Shown here piece after piece: positions 7,477 to 16,661 of a stretch of DNA of 64,000 nt. Origin of the DNA: Pseudoalteromonas haloplanktis ATCC 14393 (lineage in GTDB: Bacteria > Pseudomonadota > Gammaproteobacteria > Enterobacterales > Alteromonadaceae); assembly GCF_000238355.1 (NCBI RefSeq), contig NZ_AHCA01000001.1:558001-622000 (forward strand), written 5' to 3'. The notes under the pieces are model-generated. The model saw only the letters and a list, made by a program, of their open reading frames with translations. It searched no databases and was not told the origin of the DNA. The first letter of the stretch is position 1. The number at the start of each line of letters is the position of its first letter. The position numbers and the translations under genes are program-made.

Positions 7477-8952
7477 CTAAAAATTAAATATCAATGCTGC
7501 CAAGGTCATCGTCACTAAGGTGATCAACACAATGGCTATTAAGTTCAGTACAAAGCCTGCTTTGATCATATCGCGTATTTGTATTTGTCCAGAGCCAAAT
7601 ACAATCGCATTAGGGGGAGTAGCAACAGGCATCATAAACGCACAGCTACACGCAATCGCTGCGGGAATAACCCAGACTAATGGTGTTCCCGTCACAGATT
7701 CAGCAACAGGTCCCAGCAAAGGTAAAAACCCTGCAGCTGTAGCCGTATTACTGGTGATCTCAGTTAAAAAAGTAATTAAAGTAGCAATCGCAAGTACACT
7801 CAGTACTAATGGAATAGCACTAGCCCCTTCAATCAAGTGGGCGATGTACTCAGCCAAGCCCGAAGATTTAATTTGTGCAGCCAGTGTTAAACCACCACCA
7901 AATAATAATAATACGCCCCAAGGTACACCAGCAGCGCTTTGCCAATCTAAAATACGTTCATCGCTGCCTTTATTAGCCGGTAGTACAAATAACAATAACG
8001 CAGCAGCAATAGCAATACCGGTATCTGATATTTTCAACCCAGTAAAATCAGCGATCAATGGTCTGAAAATCCAACAAATTGCAGCGAATAAAAACACCCA
8101 CAACACGCCTTTTTCTGCGCGCTGCATAATACCCAACTCCTTGAGCTGCGAGCTAAACAGTGATTTAGTATCCACTTTTTTTGCATTCTTGGCTTGCTCA
8201 TCCACTTTATAGGCAAACTTAGTCAGCCATATCCAACAAATGAGCAACATAGTCAGTGACAACGGCACACCCACCATCATCCACTGGGCAAAGCCAATTT
8301 CAATTTGATAGCTATCAGACAGATAGGCTGCCATTAATGCATTTGGCGGAGTGCCTATCAGGGTTGCAATACCACCGATACTGGCACCGTAGGCAATCGA
8401 TAATAGCAACGCTTTACCAAAACCATTATTATTTGGGTTAGATTTTTGTACTAAATGCGTGATAGACAACGCAATCGGTAACATCATGACTGCCGTTGCG
8501 GTGTTTGACATCCACATCGACAAAAATGCGGTAACTAACATCATCGCCAAAATCTGTAAACTCGGTTTAGAGCCTGCATACAACATAGTGCGCAGCGCAA
8601 TACGTTTATGTAAGCCCCACCGCTCCATTGCGATGGAAATTAAAAAACCACCTAAAAACAAAAATATCAGTGGATGAGCATAAGGCGCAGCGACACTTTT
8701 TATCGCCGCGATATCAGCCAAGGGTGAAAACACCAATGGCAATAGTGCAGTAGCAGGAATTGGCACCACTTCACTAACCCACCATGATGCCATCCAAAAC
8801 GCGAGTCCAGCCGTACGCAGTGCAGCAACACTCATACCGGCAGGTGGATCAATTAAACACGTTAGCAACATCACTACAGGGCCCAACAGTAACATAGCAG
8901 CTTGCAGTATAGGGTTTTTATCTGGGTTGTTCGCGGTTATTGAATTACTCAT
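7477..8952 (-). CDS. DASS/SLC13-family sodium:carboxylate symporter
   Basis: A 491-residue inner-membrane transporter with about 11-12 hydrophobic helices, taking up di- or tricarboxylates such as succinate with Na+. Family signatures are visible twice: SNTATAVMMLPIA (about 150) in the first repeat and ITSNTATAAGFLPLLGPVA in the second, the SNT motifs that bind Na+ and substrate carboxylates, plus VATPPNAIVFGSG near the end. It is 10 bp downstream of a porin gene that has a sigma54 promoter and a DctD-type upstream dyad, and next come dctD and dctB. This context supports C4-dicarboxylate uptake induced by the DctB/DctD pair. Confidence 0.9.
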   Translation of the reverse strand: MSNSITANNPDKNPILQAAMLLLGPVVMLLTCLIDPPAGMSVAALRTAGLAFWMASWWVSEVVPIPATALLPLVFSPLADIAAIKSVAAPYAHPLIFLFLGGFLISIAMERWGLHKRIALRTMLYAGSKPSLQILAMMLVTAFLSMWMSNTATAVMMLPIALSITHLVQKSNPNNNGFGKALLLSIAYGASIGGIATLIGTPPNALMAAYLSDSYQIEIGFAQWMMVGVPLSLTMLLICWIWLTKFAYKVDEQAKNAKKVDTKSLFSSQLKELGIMQRAEKGVLWVFLFAAICWIFRPLIADFTGLKISDTGIAIAAALLLFVLPANKGSDERILDWQSAAGVPWGVLLLFGGGLTLAAQIKSSGLAEYIAHLIEGASAIPLVLSVLAIATLITFLTEITSNTATAAGFLPLLGPVAESVTGTPLVWVIPAAIACSCAFMMPVATPPNAIVFGSGQIQIRDMIKAGFVLNLIAIVLITLVTMTLAALIFNF

Positions 8953-8962
8953 ATATCACCTC

Positions 8963-9934
8963 TTAAAACTTGTACTTTAGGCCAAGTGCCAGACTGCTAT
9001 CGGATTTAGTGTCTAAATCAAGATCACTATAAAATAAATAGCCCGTTGTTTGTTTATCGAAAAGATAATCAACACCTGCAGTCCATTGTTGGCCGGTCTT
9101 AGTATCGATATGATGAATTCCCGACTCATCTCTAACAAACTGCACTTTTGGCAGCCATTTATCTAGTTTATAACTAGCACTAAGTACATAGCCATTACCT
9201 GATTTATCACCTAATTCAGCGGTTTCACTACGTTGAATGATTGCGCCTAATTGTACGTTGTCGAGCAGCCATGCTGCAGCGATACGAGTAGCAGTAATGT
9301 TATTGAGTGAGTCAACATGGCTTAGTGCAAGGTAATAATGTTCATTTTTTAAATTACGATCCCCGTACATAACTGTGGCAGCAAAGCCATCCTTGCCACT
9401 AATGCGGTCATCTTTGGGCGCATAAGTTAATGATAATTGCGCACCAGCAAAAGATTTCGAGGTATACGTAATAGTATCGCCAATTCGCGCTTGGCCTGGC
9501 AGTAATTGCGCTATATCAGCTTGGGTTTCATTAAAGTTGTCAATTTTCCCTTCTGAGTATTTAAAACGCGTATCGTTACGACCAATCACCACTTCACCAA
9601 AACTACCCGCTAAACCTAAGTAGGTGTTTCGTGCGCGAAAAGGGTCCCCTAAATCATCGTTTTCAAAGCCTTTAACTTGCACTTCATATTTGAAAACCAC
9701 GTTAAGAGAATCACTCAGGCCATGCTTTCCTTTGATACCAATCCGCGAAAAAGGCGCATCAATTTGTGTGCCTTCTTTTGCAAAACGCATGGTGCCATTA
9801 TCTGTTTTTGCTATTTGCACTTCGGCTTTGCCATAAATATCGTATTCAACGGCGTGCGCTGTATGCGCAAAGCTTATAACAGCGAGGGCGCATGCAGCAG
9901 ATACAGAGGTCAGTTTTTTATCTGTTTTTATCAT
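8963..9934 (-). CDS. General (gram-negative) porin
   Basis: A 323-residue outer-membrane beta-barrel with a signal peptide ending at AHAVEYD (about residue 28) and a C-terminal aromatic residue (GLKYKF), as required for barrel insertion. Internal motifs such as SRIGIKGKHGL, FRARNTYLGLAGSFGEVVIGRND and SYKLDKWLPKVQF are typical of the trimeric OmpC/Omp32-type porin family of proteobacteria. It is first in the porin-transporter unit and is preceded by the sigma54 promoter, so it probably lets carboxylates into the periplasm for the downstream DASS symporter. Confidence 0.9.
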   Translation of the reverse strand: MIKTDKKLTSVSAACALAVISFAHTAHAVEYDIYGKAEVQIAKTDNGTMRFAKEGTQIDAPFSRIGIKGKHGLSDSLNVVFKYEVQVKGFENDDLGDPFRARNTYLGLAGSFGEVVIGRNDTRFKYSEGKIDNFNETQADIAQLLPGQARIGDTITYTSKSFAGAQLSLTYAPKDDRISGKDGFAATVMYGDRNLKNEHYYLALSHVDSLNNITATRIAAAWLLDNVQLGAIIQRSETAELGDKSGNGYVLSASYKLDKWLPKVQFVRDESGIHHIDTKTGQQWTAGVDYLFDKQTTGYLFYSDLDLDTKSDSSLALGLKYKF

Positions 9935-9979
9935 TGTGTGCTCTTATTATTAGGATTGTTTGTTGTTCCTAGTAATAAA

Positions 9980-9995
9980 GGCAAGTTTGCTGCCA
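9980..9995 (-). promoter_or_regulatory. Sigma54 (-24/-12) promoter of the porin-transporter unit
   Basis: On the minus strand the sequence reads TGGCAGCAAACTTGCC. The GG and GC doublets have the exact spacing required for sigma54 (consensus TGGCAC-N5-TTGCW), 46 bp before the porin start. It overlaps a perfect 8-bp inverted repeat (CAAGTTTG/CAAACTTG, 9982-10001). A sigma54 activator gene (dctD) lies immediately upstream. Confidence 0.75.
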
Positions 9996-10065
9996 AACTT
10001 GGCATTCTTATATAAACTGATTAAATTCAATACATTAAAATTTTAAACTATTTCAAAGGCGATTA

Positions 10066-10089
10066 AAGTGTGCGGAAATCCACACACTT
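10066..10089. promoter_or_regulatory. DctD-type upstream activating dyad
   Basis: A 24-bp near-palindrome, AAGTGTG CGGAAATCC ACACACTT, symmetrical except at the centre. It sits about 80 bp upstream of the -12 element, the usual distance for an enhancer bound by an NtrC-family activator. It resembles TGTGCGGAAATCCGCACA, the DctD site as I recall it from pseudomonads and rhizobia. Confidence 0.65.
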
Positions 10090-10121
10090 AAAAACCAGCT
10101 TTGTCACTCATTCCACCCATG

Positions 10122-11489
10122 CTAATCAGTAAACATATCGCGGTTAAGTGCATATTTACTCATTTTGTCATACAAGGTTTTACGCGCTATCTGTAACGTA
10201 TTCATGGTATCTTTAATACTGCCTTGATGACGTTCAAGCGCTTCTTCTATTAAAGATTGCTCATAAAAGCTCACTTTTTCCGCCAAGCTCAAATCCTGCG
10301 ATAAATCATTACCATTACTTAGGCTGGTACTAGGAAACGCTAATTCAACACCGAGTAACACAGCGCGCTCTGCTTGGTTTCTTAGCTCTCGAACATTACC
10401 TGGCCACTGATAGCTTAATAGCCGCTGTAATATATCACTGCTTAATGGCGCAGGGGGTTTATGAAAGCGCGTTGCCGCAATTGAGCTAAAGTGTTTGAAT
10501 AGTAATGGAATATCAGCTTTTCTATCGCGCAATGCAGGAATGCTCACTTTGACCAAATTGAGTCGATAATATAAATCTGCACGAAAATCGCCTTTTTCAA
10601 CCAACGCCAATAAATCAATTTTCGTTGCTGCAACAATCCGAATATCTAAATCAATGGCGATATTCGCCCCTACAGGGGTGACTTTGCGCTCTTCTAACAC
10701 GCGTAGTAATTTAACTTGTAAAGAGGCTGGTGTGCTTTCTATTTCATCTAAAAAAACCGTGCCACCTTGCGCAAACTCAAATTTACCTTGGCGACTTTGC
10801 GTAGCCCCCGTGTACGCTCCACTTGCTGCGCCGAACAGCTCGCTTTCTATTAGTTGCTCGGGCACCGCGCCGCAGTTAATTGCCACAAAGTTACAATTTG
10901 AGCGACTACTTTGATCGTGTAAAAAACGCGCCACTAACTCTTTACCTGTGCCAGTTTCACCTTCAATCATCACATCCGCGGGGGTATCGATCACCGCATT
11001 GAGCAAATGCATCATTTGCTGCATTTGCACGGTTTCCCCAAGAATACATACACCCGGTGCCGAGGTTTTTTCAACTGCAAGTTTTAACGCCCGGTTCTCC
11101 ATGACTAAAGCTCGCTTTTCACATGCCCTTGCAATGCAATCGAGCAACTGCTCATTAAGCGGTTTTTCAAATAAATCATAAGCGCCTAACTGCATCGCTT
11201 TAACAGCAACGGTGACATCAGCAAAGCCGGTTAAAAAAATCACCGGCAGCTCACTATCAAAGGCTTTGACTTGCTCTAAAAAGGTTAGCCCATCCATTTT
11301 TGGCATATTAATATCACTGAGTACCACGCCATTAAAACGACGATTAAGTTTTGATAAAGCACTGAGTGGATCACTAAAACACTGTACCTGATAGCCTTCT
11401 AACGTCAGCAATTGGTTAAGTGAATCACGGATCATCTGCTCATCGTCAATGACAAAAACCTGTTTACAGTCAATTGCTAGGGTATTCAT
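10122..11489 (-). CDS. dctD: DctD-like sigma54-dependent response regulator
   Basis: A 455-residue transcription activator. Receiver domain 1-125 with phospho-acceptor Asp59 (VVLSDINMPKMDG); AAA+ ATPase about 145-380 with Walker A GETGTGKE and the sigma54-contact loop as GAYTGA (usual form GAFTGA); Fis-type helix-turn-helix at the C terminus (SIKDTMNTLQIARKTLYDKM). I used the ATG at 11489 rather than the longer frame because it has AAGGAG just upstream and overlaps the dctB stop by 4 bp. Together with dctB it should sense C4-dicarboxylates and switch on the adjacent sigma54 promoter. Confidence 0.88.
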   Translation of the reverse strand: MNTLAIDCKQVFVIDDEQMIRDSLNQLLTLEGYQVQCFSDPLSALSKLNRRFNGVVLSDINMPKMDGLTFLEQVKAFDSELPVIFLTGFADVTVAVKAMQLGAYDLFEKPLNEQLLDCIARACEKRALVMENRALKLAVEKTSAPGVCILGETVQMQQMMHLLNAVIDTPADVMIEGETGTGKELVARFLHDQSSRSNCNFVAINCGAVPEQLIESELFGAASGAYTGATQSRQGKFEFAQGGTVFLDEIESTPASLQVKLLRVLEERKVTPVGANIAIDLDIRIVAATKIDLLALVEKGDFRADLYYRLNLVKVSIPALRDRKADIPLLFKHFSSIAATRFHKPPAPLSSDILQRLLSYQWPGNVRELRNQAERAVLLGVELAFPSTSLSNGNDLSQDLSLAEKVSFYEQSLIEEALERHQGSIKDTMNTLQIARKTLYDKMSKYALNRDMFTD

Positions 11490-13237
11490 AACGCTCCTTT
11501 GGTATTGGCTAATGTGATAATAAATTGCGCGCCACCATGTGGGCGATTGTGTGCAGTTAAACAACCATTAAAAGAATTAATTATTTGCTTTGAAATAGAT
11601 AAACCCAAACCCAGACCATTGCTTGACTTAGTACTATAAAAAGGCTCAAAAATTGTCCCTAAGGCATGCTGTTCAATACCAGGACCTGTATCTAGAATCG
11701 AAAGCTTTACACGTCCCTCAAATTGTTCTATTTCAAAACTAAGCTCACGCTCAGGGCTTTGTGCCATTGCATGACTGGCATTAGTGATCAAGTTGACTAA
11801 TACTTGCTCAAACTTAACCCCATCAACCCACACCTTTATTGAGTCTGCAATCTGCGCATCTTTAACGCTAACATCATCGTGTTTAAGCTGGGGTGAGGCA
11901 ATCACCATGGCATTTTTTAAAAGCTGTGCAAGAATTTGCTCCCTTAGTTGGGTTTGCGCAGGCTTACTAAAGTGTTTTAATTGGCCAACGATTTTATGCA
12001 CGCGTTCGATCAGTGATTGCACAATTACTATATTTTCAGCAGCTTGTGTTACATCACCTTTTATAATTAAGCGCTTTGCACTGACTAAATAGGTGCTCAT
12101 GGCACTCAATGGCTGATTTATTTCATGATTAATACCGGCGCTCAACTGACCTATGGTTGCCAGCTTTGCAGATTGAACTAACGCAGTTTGCGCTTTCTCA
12201 AGTGCTTGTGTGCGTTCAATAACTTCTTGCTCAAGGCTATGGCGCGAATAAAGTAGCTTTTTGTAACCAGCAAAACGAGCCATTAGAGCATAAAAACCCA
12301 ATAATACAGAAACATAGATCACGGTTATCCAAACAAGCCGCGGGAATTGTGCAATATTCACTAAAGACATATCCACCAGCACCGTCATCTGTGCTTTAAG
12401 GCGATGAATTGCAGCCGTTGCAGGCACATATTTACTTCGCTTATTAGCTTCACTTATCTGTAGTACAGGAACCCCCTGACTATTGCGTTGCTGTGCATCG
12501 ATCACCTTAGGCATGTAATCTAAATAATGGCGGCTGCGAGTGAAGTACTGCTGTTGGGCTGCATCAATTGGCTGCATTGTATTTAGCCGCCATGATTGAA
12601 TGTCTGACATTGCAATAACATTATCGGCTAAACTTAAATAAAAATGGCTCGACTGTGAGTTATTCAGTAATTGTCGATCACTCTCAAACTTCGACACATT
12701 TACTTTTAACACCACCACACCAATTACCTTATTGCCATGATGAATTGGCTCTGAAAAATAAATTCCTCGTTCGTTTGAGCGAAGTCCCAAAGCAAAATAC
12801 GCGACTTTCTTACCTGCCAAGGCTTGATAAAAGTACGGTCGAAATGCAAAGTTATTGCCAATATAAGTGTAATCCAACTGCCAGTTGCTAGAGGCGACTA
12901 CATCTCCTGCATTGTTGAGCACATAAACATCTGACGCGCCACTGGCTTGTTGAATATCAGCCAAGTAATTATTAATCGGTTGTACAGCTTGATTATCAGC
13001 ATCTAAATTCATGTCACTAATAAACGCTGTGAGTAACTGGTTATCAGTCACTAAATGGGGGATCGCAGCAAAGCGAGTAAGCTCTGTCTCAAGGTAGTGG
13101 CTTAGTTGGTTAACCTGGCGCTGTGCTTGTTGTTGTGCTTGTGTTAAATCATAGTGTCTGCCAAATAAAAAACTGACTAATAACAACACGATTAAAATGG
13201 CAACGGCCAATACTATTTTTCGAGGAACATGCAGCAT
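11486..13237 (-). CDS. dctB: DctB-like sensor histidine kinase
   Basis: A 583-residue inner-membrane kinase. A first helix (about 8-25) and a second (about 301-320) flank a periplasmic sensor of the double PDC/Cache type, including the YIGNNFAFRPYFYQAL and GIYFSEPI segments typical of DctB ligand domains. The cytoplasmic half has a coiled coil, a HisKA box with His371 (GINHEINQPLSAM) and an HATPase with N box (NLITNASHAM) and G boxes (DTGPGI; GLGLGLSIS). It overlaps dctD by 4 bp. The likely signal is periplasmic succinate, fumarate or malate. Confidence 0.88.
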   Translation of the reverse strand: MLHVPRKIVLAVAILIVLLLVSFLFGRHYDLTQAQQQAQRQVNQLSHYLETELTRFAAIPHLVTDNQLLTAFISDMNLDADNQAVQPINNYLADIQQASGASDVYVLNNAGDVVASSNWQLDYTYIGNNFAFRPYFYQALAGKKVAYFALGLRSNERGIYFSEPIHHGNKVIGVVVLKVNVSKFESDRQLLNNSQSSHFYLSLADNVIAMSDIQSWRLNTMQPIDAAQQQYFTRSRHYLDYMPKVIDAQQRNSQGVPVLQISEANKRSKYVPATAAIHRLKAQMTVLVDMSLVNIAQFPRLVWITVIYVSVLLGFYALMARFAGYKKLLYSRHSLEQEVIERTQALEKAQTALVQSAKLATIGQLSAGINHEINQPLSAMSTYLVSAKRLIIKGDVTQAAENIVIVQSLIERVHKIVGQLKHFSKPAQTQLREQILAQLLKNAMVIASPQLKHDDVSVKDAQIADSIKVWVDGVKFEQVLVNLITNASHAMAQSPERELSFEIEQFEGRVKLSILDTGPGIEQHALGTIFEPFYSTKSSNGLGLGLSISKQIINSFNGCLTAHNRPHGGAQFIITLANTKGAL

Positions 13238-13247
13238 GAGCCACCAA

Positions 13248-13267
13248 AAGGCGTATTGCTACGCCTT
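13248..13267 (-). terminator. Hairpin between the TonB receptor and dctB
   Basis: An 8-bp perfect stem with a 4-base loop, AAGGCGTA-GCAA-TACGCCTT on the minus strand, fills most of the 36-bp gap between the receptor stop and the dctB start. It is followed by TTGG rather than a long T run, so it may only partly terminate and set the receptor:kinase expression ratio. Confidence 0.45.
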
Positions 13268-13273
13268 AATAAT

Positions 13274-15262
13274 TTAAAATTTGACTTGGTAGTGTACCGA
13301 GTATTCACTGCCGACACCAGCAACAGCACCATCGGCCATTCTGGGATCAAATACATTATAGTGTTTATTTAATACGTTATGAGCTTTAAAGCTAAGTTGG
13401 CTACTCGTTGAAAATTGCCAACTGAGAACTGTGCCAAGCAGCAAATACGCTGGCTGCTTAAAACTAAGAGTATTCGGGGTAGCTTGTACATTCACCTCGT
13501 CACGCCAAACGCCATTAACACTTAACAACCATTGCTCATATTGATAATTAGCGATAATACTGGCAAAACGTTTAAAGGTGGGCTGCATAGGGGTGTCAAA
13601 ATACTGGGTGTAAGTCGCTTCTAATGAAAAATCGCCGTTTAAGCGCAGCATACTATCGAGCTCAAGTCCCCGGTTTGTGTCATCAAGCTGATTTGCAAAG
13701 GTAAATTGAGTATTGTCTGCAGTCAACGGCACAAGATTTATAAACTCGTTTAATTGGTTGTAAAACAGCACTGAATTAATATGCCAATCTTGGTGCTCGT
13801 AACGCCACACCAACTCCGTGGTTTTTACATATTCTGATTTTAAGTTTGGATTACCAAGTGTCACATCATCATTAGAATACAACTCATTCGTTACAGGCGT
13901 GCGAAATGACTCGCCATATTGCAATTTTAACGTATGTGCTAAAGCGGGTTTGTAGATTGCAGCGATACGGGGAGATAAGTTACTGTCGATGTCTTTAACG
14001 TCATCAAAACGTGCCCCTAAAAACAAGCTAAATTGCTCGGAGTAAGGTACTTTCACTTGCCCATAAACACTACGGGTTTCAAAAGTCGACTGTAATTGCT
14101 GAAATGGTGCATACTCTTTAATAGTAACAATACCACCTTGGTAAAATGGATCGGCTGCTATTATTGCCCCGCTGTTGGCATCATAATAATTAGTACGGAC
14201 ATCGGCTTGCTGCTGCTTTGCATGGCTATATTCCAACCCCGAATTAAATAACCAACCATTATCAAACTCATGACTGGCATCGAGATTAATCGTCAAGTCA
14301 CTGGTACGCCATGCAGGGCCAATAAATGAGTCATAACTTGCCTGTGGCAGACTCTCTGCTGGCGCAATTAACCCTGCACTTTGTATTTGATGCTGGGTAT
14401 AAGCAACTTTACTTGAAAACATACTTGTATCAGTAGCAAGCCAATCATAGCTTAGGGAGATAAATGCATTTTCACTTTTGTGCTGGTTATCCTCAGAGTA
14501 GCCACCTAGGTTTAAAAAATCATTCAACTCAACTTGATTATAGCGCCCTCTCACAGCAAGCTTTTCAATATCAAGCCCAGCTTCTAGATAAATAGATTGC
14601 AGTGGATCTTTGACCCCTTGCGGGTAGCGCTCGCCGCTTTTACTATTATAAGCACCATTAGCAAAAAGATGTATTTGCTCATTAACTTGATGACTAAGCG
14701 AAAATGCAGTACTTGCTTGGCCTACATTACCCACCGCCACAGATAGTTCATTGTCTTGGCTTTTAGTGATAATGTTCATCACCCCTAAAAATGCATTACT
14801 GCCGTAGAGCGCAGAACCAGGACCACGAATAAACTCTACCTTATCAATCACTTCAACAGGAATAAACGGCATATAAACAGACGCTTTACCAAATGAAGAT
14901 TCATTCAAACGCTCACCATTGATCATCACTAAGATATTACCGCTATCAAGGTAGACACCACGGGCATGATCTTTTGGCACTGCACCAACCCAATCACCAC
15001 GAGTGGATTGCATCCCAGGCACAAAATTCATCAGTTCAAAGGCATTATTAACGCCAAGCAGCGCTATTTTTTTACGATTAAATACAGTGATTGTTGAAGG
15101 GGCTGAGGCGAGTGTTTCTAAGGTTTTTGAGGCGATATCGACGTGAACCTCAAGTAAGTCTTCAAAGCTCAATGTAAACAAGTCATCCGCTTGGGTTTCC
15201 GTTGCCAGTATGGAGGTTGTGTAAATACACAAAAAAAGACATACCGTTTGCTTTAAAGTCAT
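13274..15262 (-). CDS. TonB-dependent outer-membrane receptor
   Basis: A 662-residue active outer-membrane transporter. Signal peptide (about 1-25), a TonB-box-like stretch (LFTLSFEDLLEVHVDIASK), a plug domain (about 45-160; SAPSTITVFNRKKI, VMINGERLNESSF, VEFIRGPGSALYGSNAFLGVMNIIT) and a 22-strand barrel ending in VHYQVKF with terminal Phe. It resembles the CirA/vitamin-B12-like group; the ligand is unknown. It is directly upstream of dctB in the same direction, so it may be expressed with the DctB/DctD system, which would be unusual for a carboxylate locus. Confidence 0.88.
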   Translation of the reverse strand: MTLKQTVCLFLCIYTTSILATETQADDLFTLSFEDLLEVHVDIASKTLETLASAPSTITVFNRKKIALLGVNNAFELMNFVPGMQSTRGDWVGAVPKDHARGVYLDSGNILVMINGERLNESSFGKASVYMPFIPVEVIDKVEFIRGPGSALYGSNAFLGVMNIITKSQDNELSVAVGNVGQASTAFSLSHQVNEQIHLFANGAYNSKSGERYPQGVKDPLQSIYLEAGLDIEKLAVRGRYNQVELNDFLNLGGYSEDNQHKSENAFISLSYDWLATDTSMFSSKVAYTQHQIQSAGLIAPAESLPQASYDSFIGPAWRTSDLTINLDASHEFDNGWLFNSGLEYSHAKQQQADVRTNYYDANSGAIIAADPFYQGGIVTIKEYAPFQQLQSTFETRSVYGQVKVPYSEQFSLFLGARFDDVKDIDSNLSPRIAAIYKPALAHTLKLQYGESFRTPVTNELYSNDDVTLGNPNLKSEYVKTTELVWRYEHQDWHINSVLFYNQLNEFINLVPLTADNTQFTFANQLDDTNRGLELDSMLRLNGDFSLEATYTQYFDTPMQPTFKRFASIIANYQYEQWLLSVNGVWRDEVNVQATPNTLSFKQPAYLLLGTVLSWQFSTSSQLSFKAHNVLNKHYNVFDPRMADGAVAGVGSEYSVHYQVKF

Positions 15263-15378
15263 TACGCCGTTTTACACCTATATTTTTTATTATTAAAGCT
15301 ACATTTTAAATAACGTAGCATTTACAATATTAATACAAATGTGAGACGGCGCGAGCTTTTTCTACTAATTTTATAAAT

Positions 15379-15642
15379 TTAAGCTGTTGCAGTCGCTTGC
15401 TTCGCTTTTAAATATTTATATAAACCAATTAACGAAGCTGCAATCCAAAATATTTCAATCACAAAACTTGCTAAATTAAAGTTATAACAAAGACTTATAA
15501 GCAGTAGAATAGCACCTGACAAGTTCATCATATTATATACTAGCCCTGTTGGTGTGGCCTTACCTAGTTGCAGCATAAAAAACGCGCCAACCACTAAAAA
15601 CGTACCAGTCATACCAACAATATCAAATAAAAGTGCAATCAC
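15379..15642 (-). CDS. Small CBU_0592-family membrane protein
   Basis: An 87-residue integral membrane protein with three hydrophobic helices (about 3-24, 35-55, 60-78). The pattern GMTGTFLVVGAFFMLQLGK ... YNMMNLSGAILLLISL ... IEIFWIAASLIGLYKY matches the CBU_0592-like domain family, whose function is unknown. No obvious operon partner; the start ATG is near base 15642. Confidence 0.75.
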   Translation of the reverse strand: MIALLFDIVGMTGTFLVVGAFFMLQLGKATPTGLVYNMMNLSGAILLLISLCYNFNLASFVIEIFWIAASLIGLYKYLKAKQATATA

Positions 15643-15785
15643 GGGTGTCCCCTATCCTTTTTAATCATACCCAAAACACTGGCCCATTCCATGGGGAGGG
15701 TTGTTTTCAATCATTGAAACAGCAAACCGAGTAAGTTTAGCAGGGTATAAAAATAGCCACAGGATAAATGTCCGCTATTAGGGGG

Positions 15786-16037
15786 TCATTTAAATGTAAC
15801 TTTGCCACCGATCATTTTATACGCAGGGGCGCCGCGGATGATTGTTTCACGAGCGAAGGGGCGTTCGCATTGTGGGCAAATACAGGGGGCTTTGGTGAAA
15901 TCTTGGCTGATGCGTTCGATAAAACATTTAACTAAAGCCCCCTTGCCACCTTTACGGTATTTGAATAACTGGGCTTTACATTGACTGCAAAAAATATCGA
16001 CGGTTTTGCTGGGGCCTTTTTTATTCGGTTTTGCCAT
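15786..16037 (-). CDS. Small zinc-ribbon protein, conserved hypothetical
   Basis: An 83-residue basic protein. Two cysteine pairs (FCSQCKAQ at about 16-19 and CICPQCERPF at about 52-58) spaced about 35 residues apart form a probable zinc ribbon. The N terminus is lysine-rich (MAKPNKKGPSK). Similar short proteins are common in marine gammaproteobacteria; I know no assigned function. Nucleic-acid or ribosome contact is possible but unproven. Confidence 0.7.
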   Translation of the reverse strand: MAKPNKKGPSKTVDIFCSQCKAQLFKYRKGGKGALVKCFIERISQDFTKAPCICPQCERPFARETIIRGAPAYKMIGGKVTFK

Positions 16038-16084
16038 TATTTAGTTACTTCTACTACAAACACGCTAGCCAGTAGGATAACAGT

Positions 16085-16489
16085 TTATGGCCATAGACCC
16101 AAAATCAAGCCCATTAAGGTAAATTGCAAAATATGATAACCGCTATTGATCAAAAATAGTTTTAATGGCCGCTGTTCATAAATATAACTCATTCCCAAAG
16201 CGCTACTGATCCAACATACGCCAATAGCAAAGCCAACCCCCACAGCCACCCCTAAATGCGGGTTAGGGCCTAAAAACAGTGATAAGCCAAATGCAATAAA
16301 CAACGATAAAACAAAACCACCTCCAAAAACCCATTTCGGATCGGTTGCTTTTAAATCCAGCTCAGTTAAACCACACCCTTCTAGCCATGCTCTTTGAAAT
16401 AGCCAAGGTGAATACCAAATGCCTCCTAACATAAAAGAGGACATACCTGCTAAAAATACCGCAGCAAAATCTAGTTGAGATAAATCCAT
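16085..16489 (-). CDS. DUF1761 family membrane protein
   Basis: A 134-residue inner-membrane protein with four hydrophobic helices. The start, FAAVFLAGMSSFMLGGIWYSPWLF, followed by W-x-x-x-x-G, is the hallmark of DUF1761. The function of this family is unknown. Monocistronic by spacing, between the zinc-ribbon gene and the regA-like gene, all on the minus strand. Confidence 0.8.
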   Translation of the reverse strand: MDLSQLDFAAVFLAGMSSFMLGGIWYSPWLFQRAWLEGCGLTELDLKATDPKWVFGGGFVLSLFIAFGLSLFLGPNPHLGVAVGVGFAIGVCWISSALGMSYIYEQRPLKLFLINSGYHILQFTLMGLILGLWP

Positions 16490-16661
16490 AACGACTACTT
16501 ATGCAAAAAATACATCGATAATTTCACTGTAGTTAATGAACGCCATTGCAGCAACTATCTAGCAATGAATACTGCAAGGCCTTACTAGGTATAAAAGGGT
16601 TAAGACGATTAAAAGCGCCGAGGGTATTAGCGCTTTAATTGCTCTTGCGGGGTAATCTAAC

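Noticed and set aside
7520..8212. Long plus-strand open frame opposite the DASS transporter
   Set aside because: It mirrors the hydrophobic codons of the transporter and shows no ribosome site or domain; a shadow frame.
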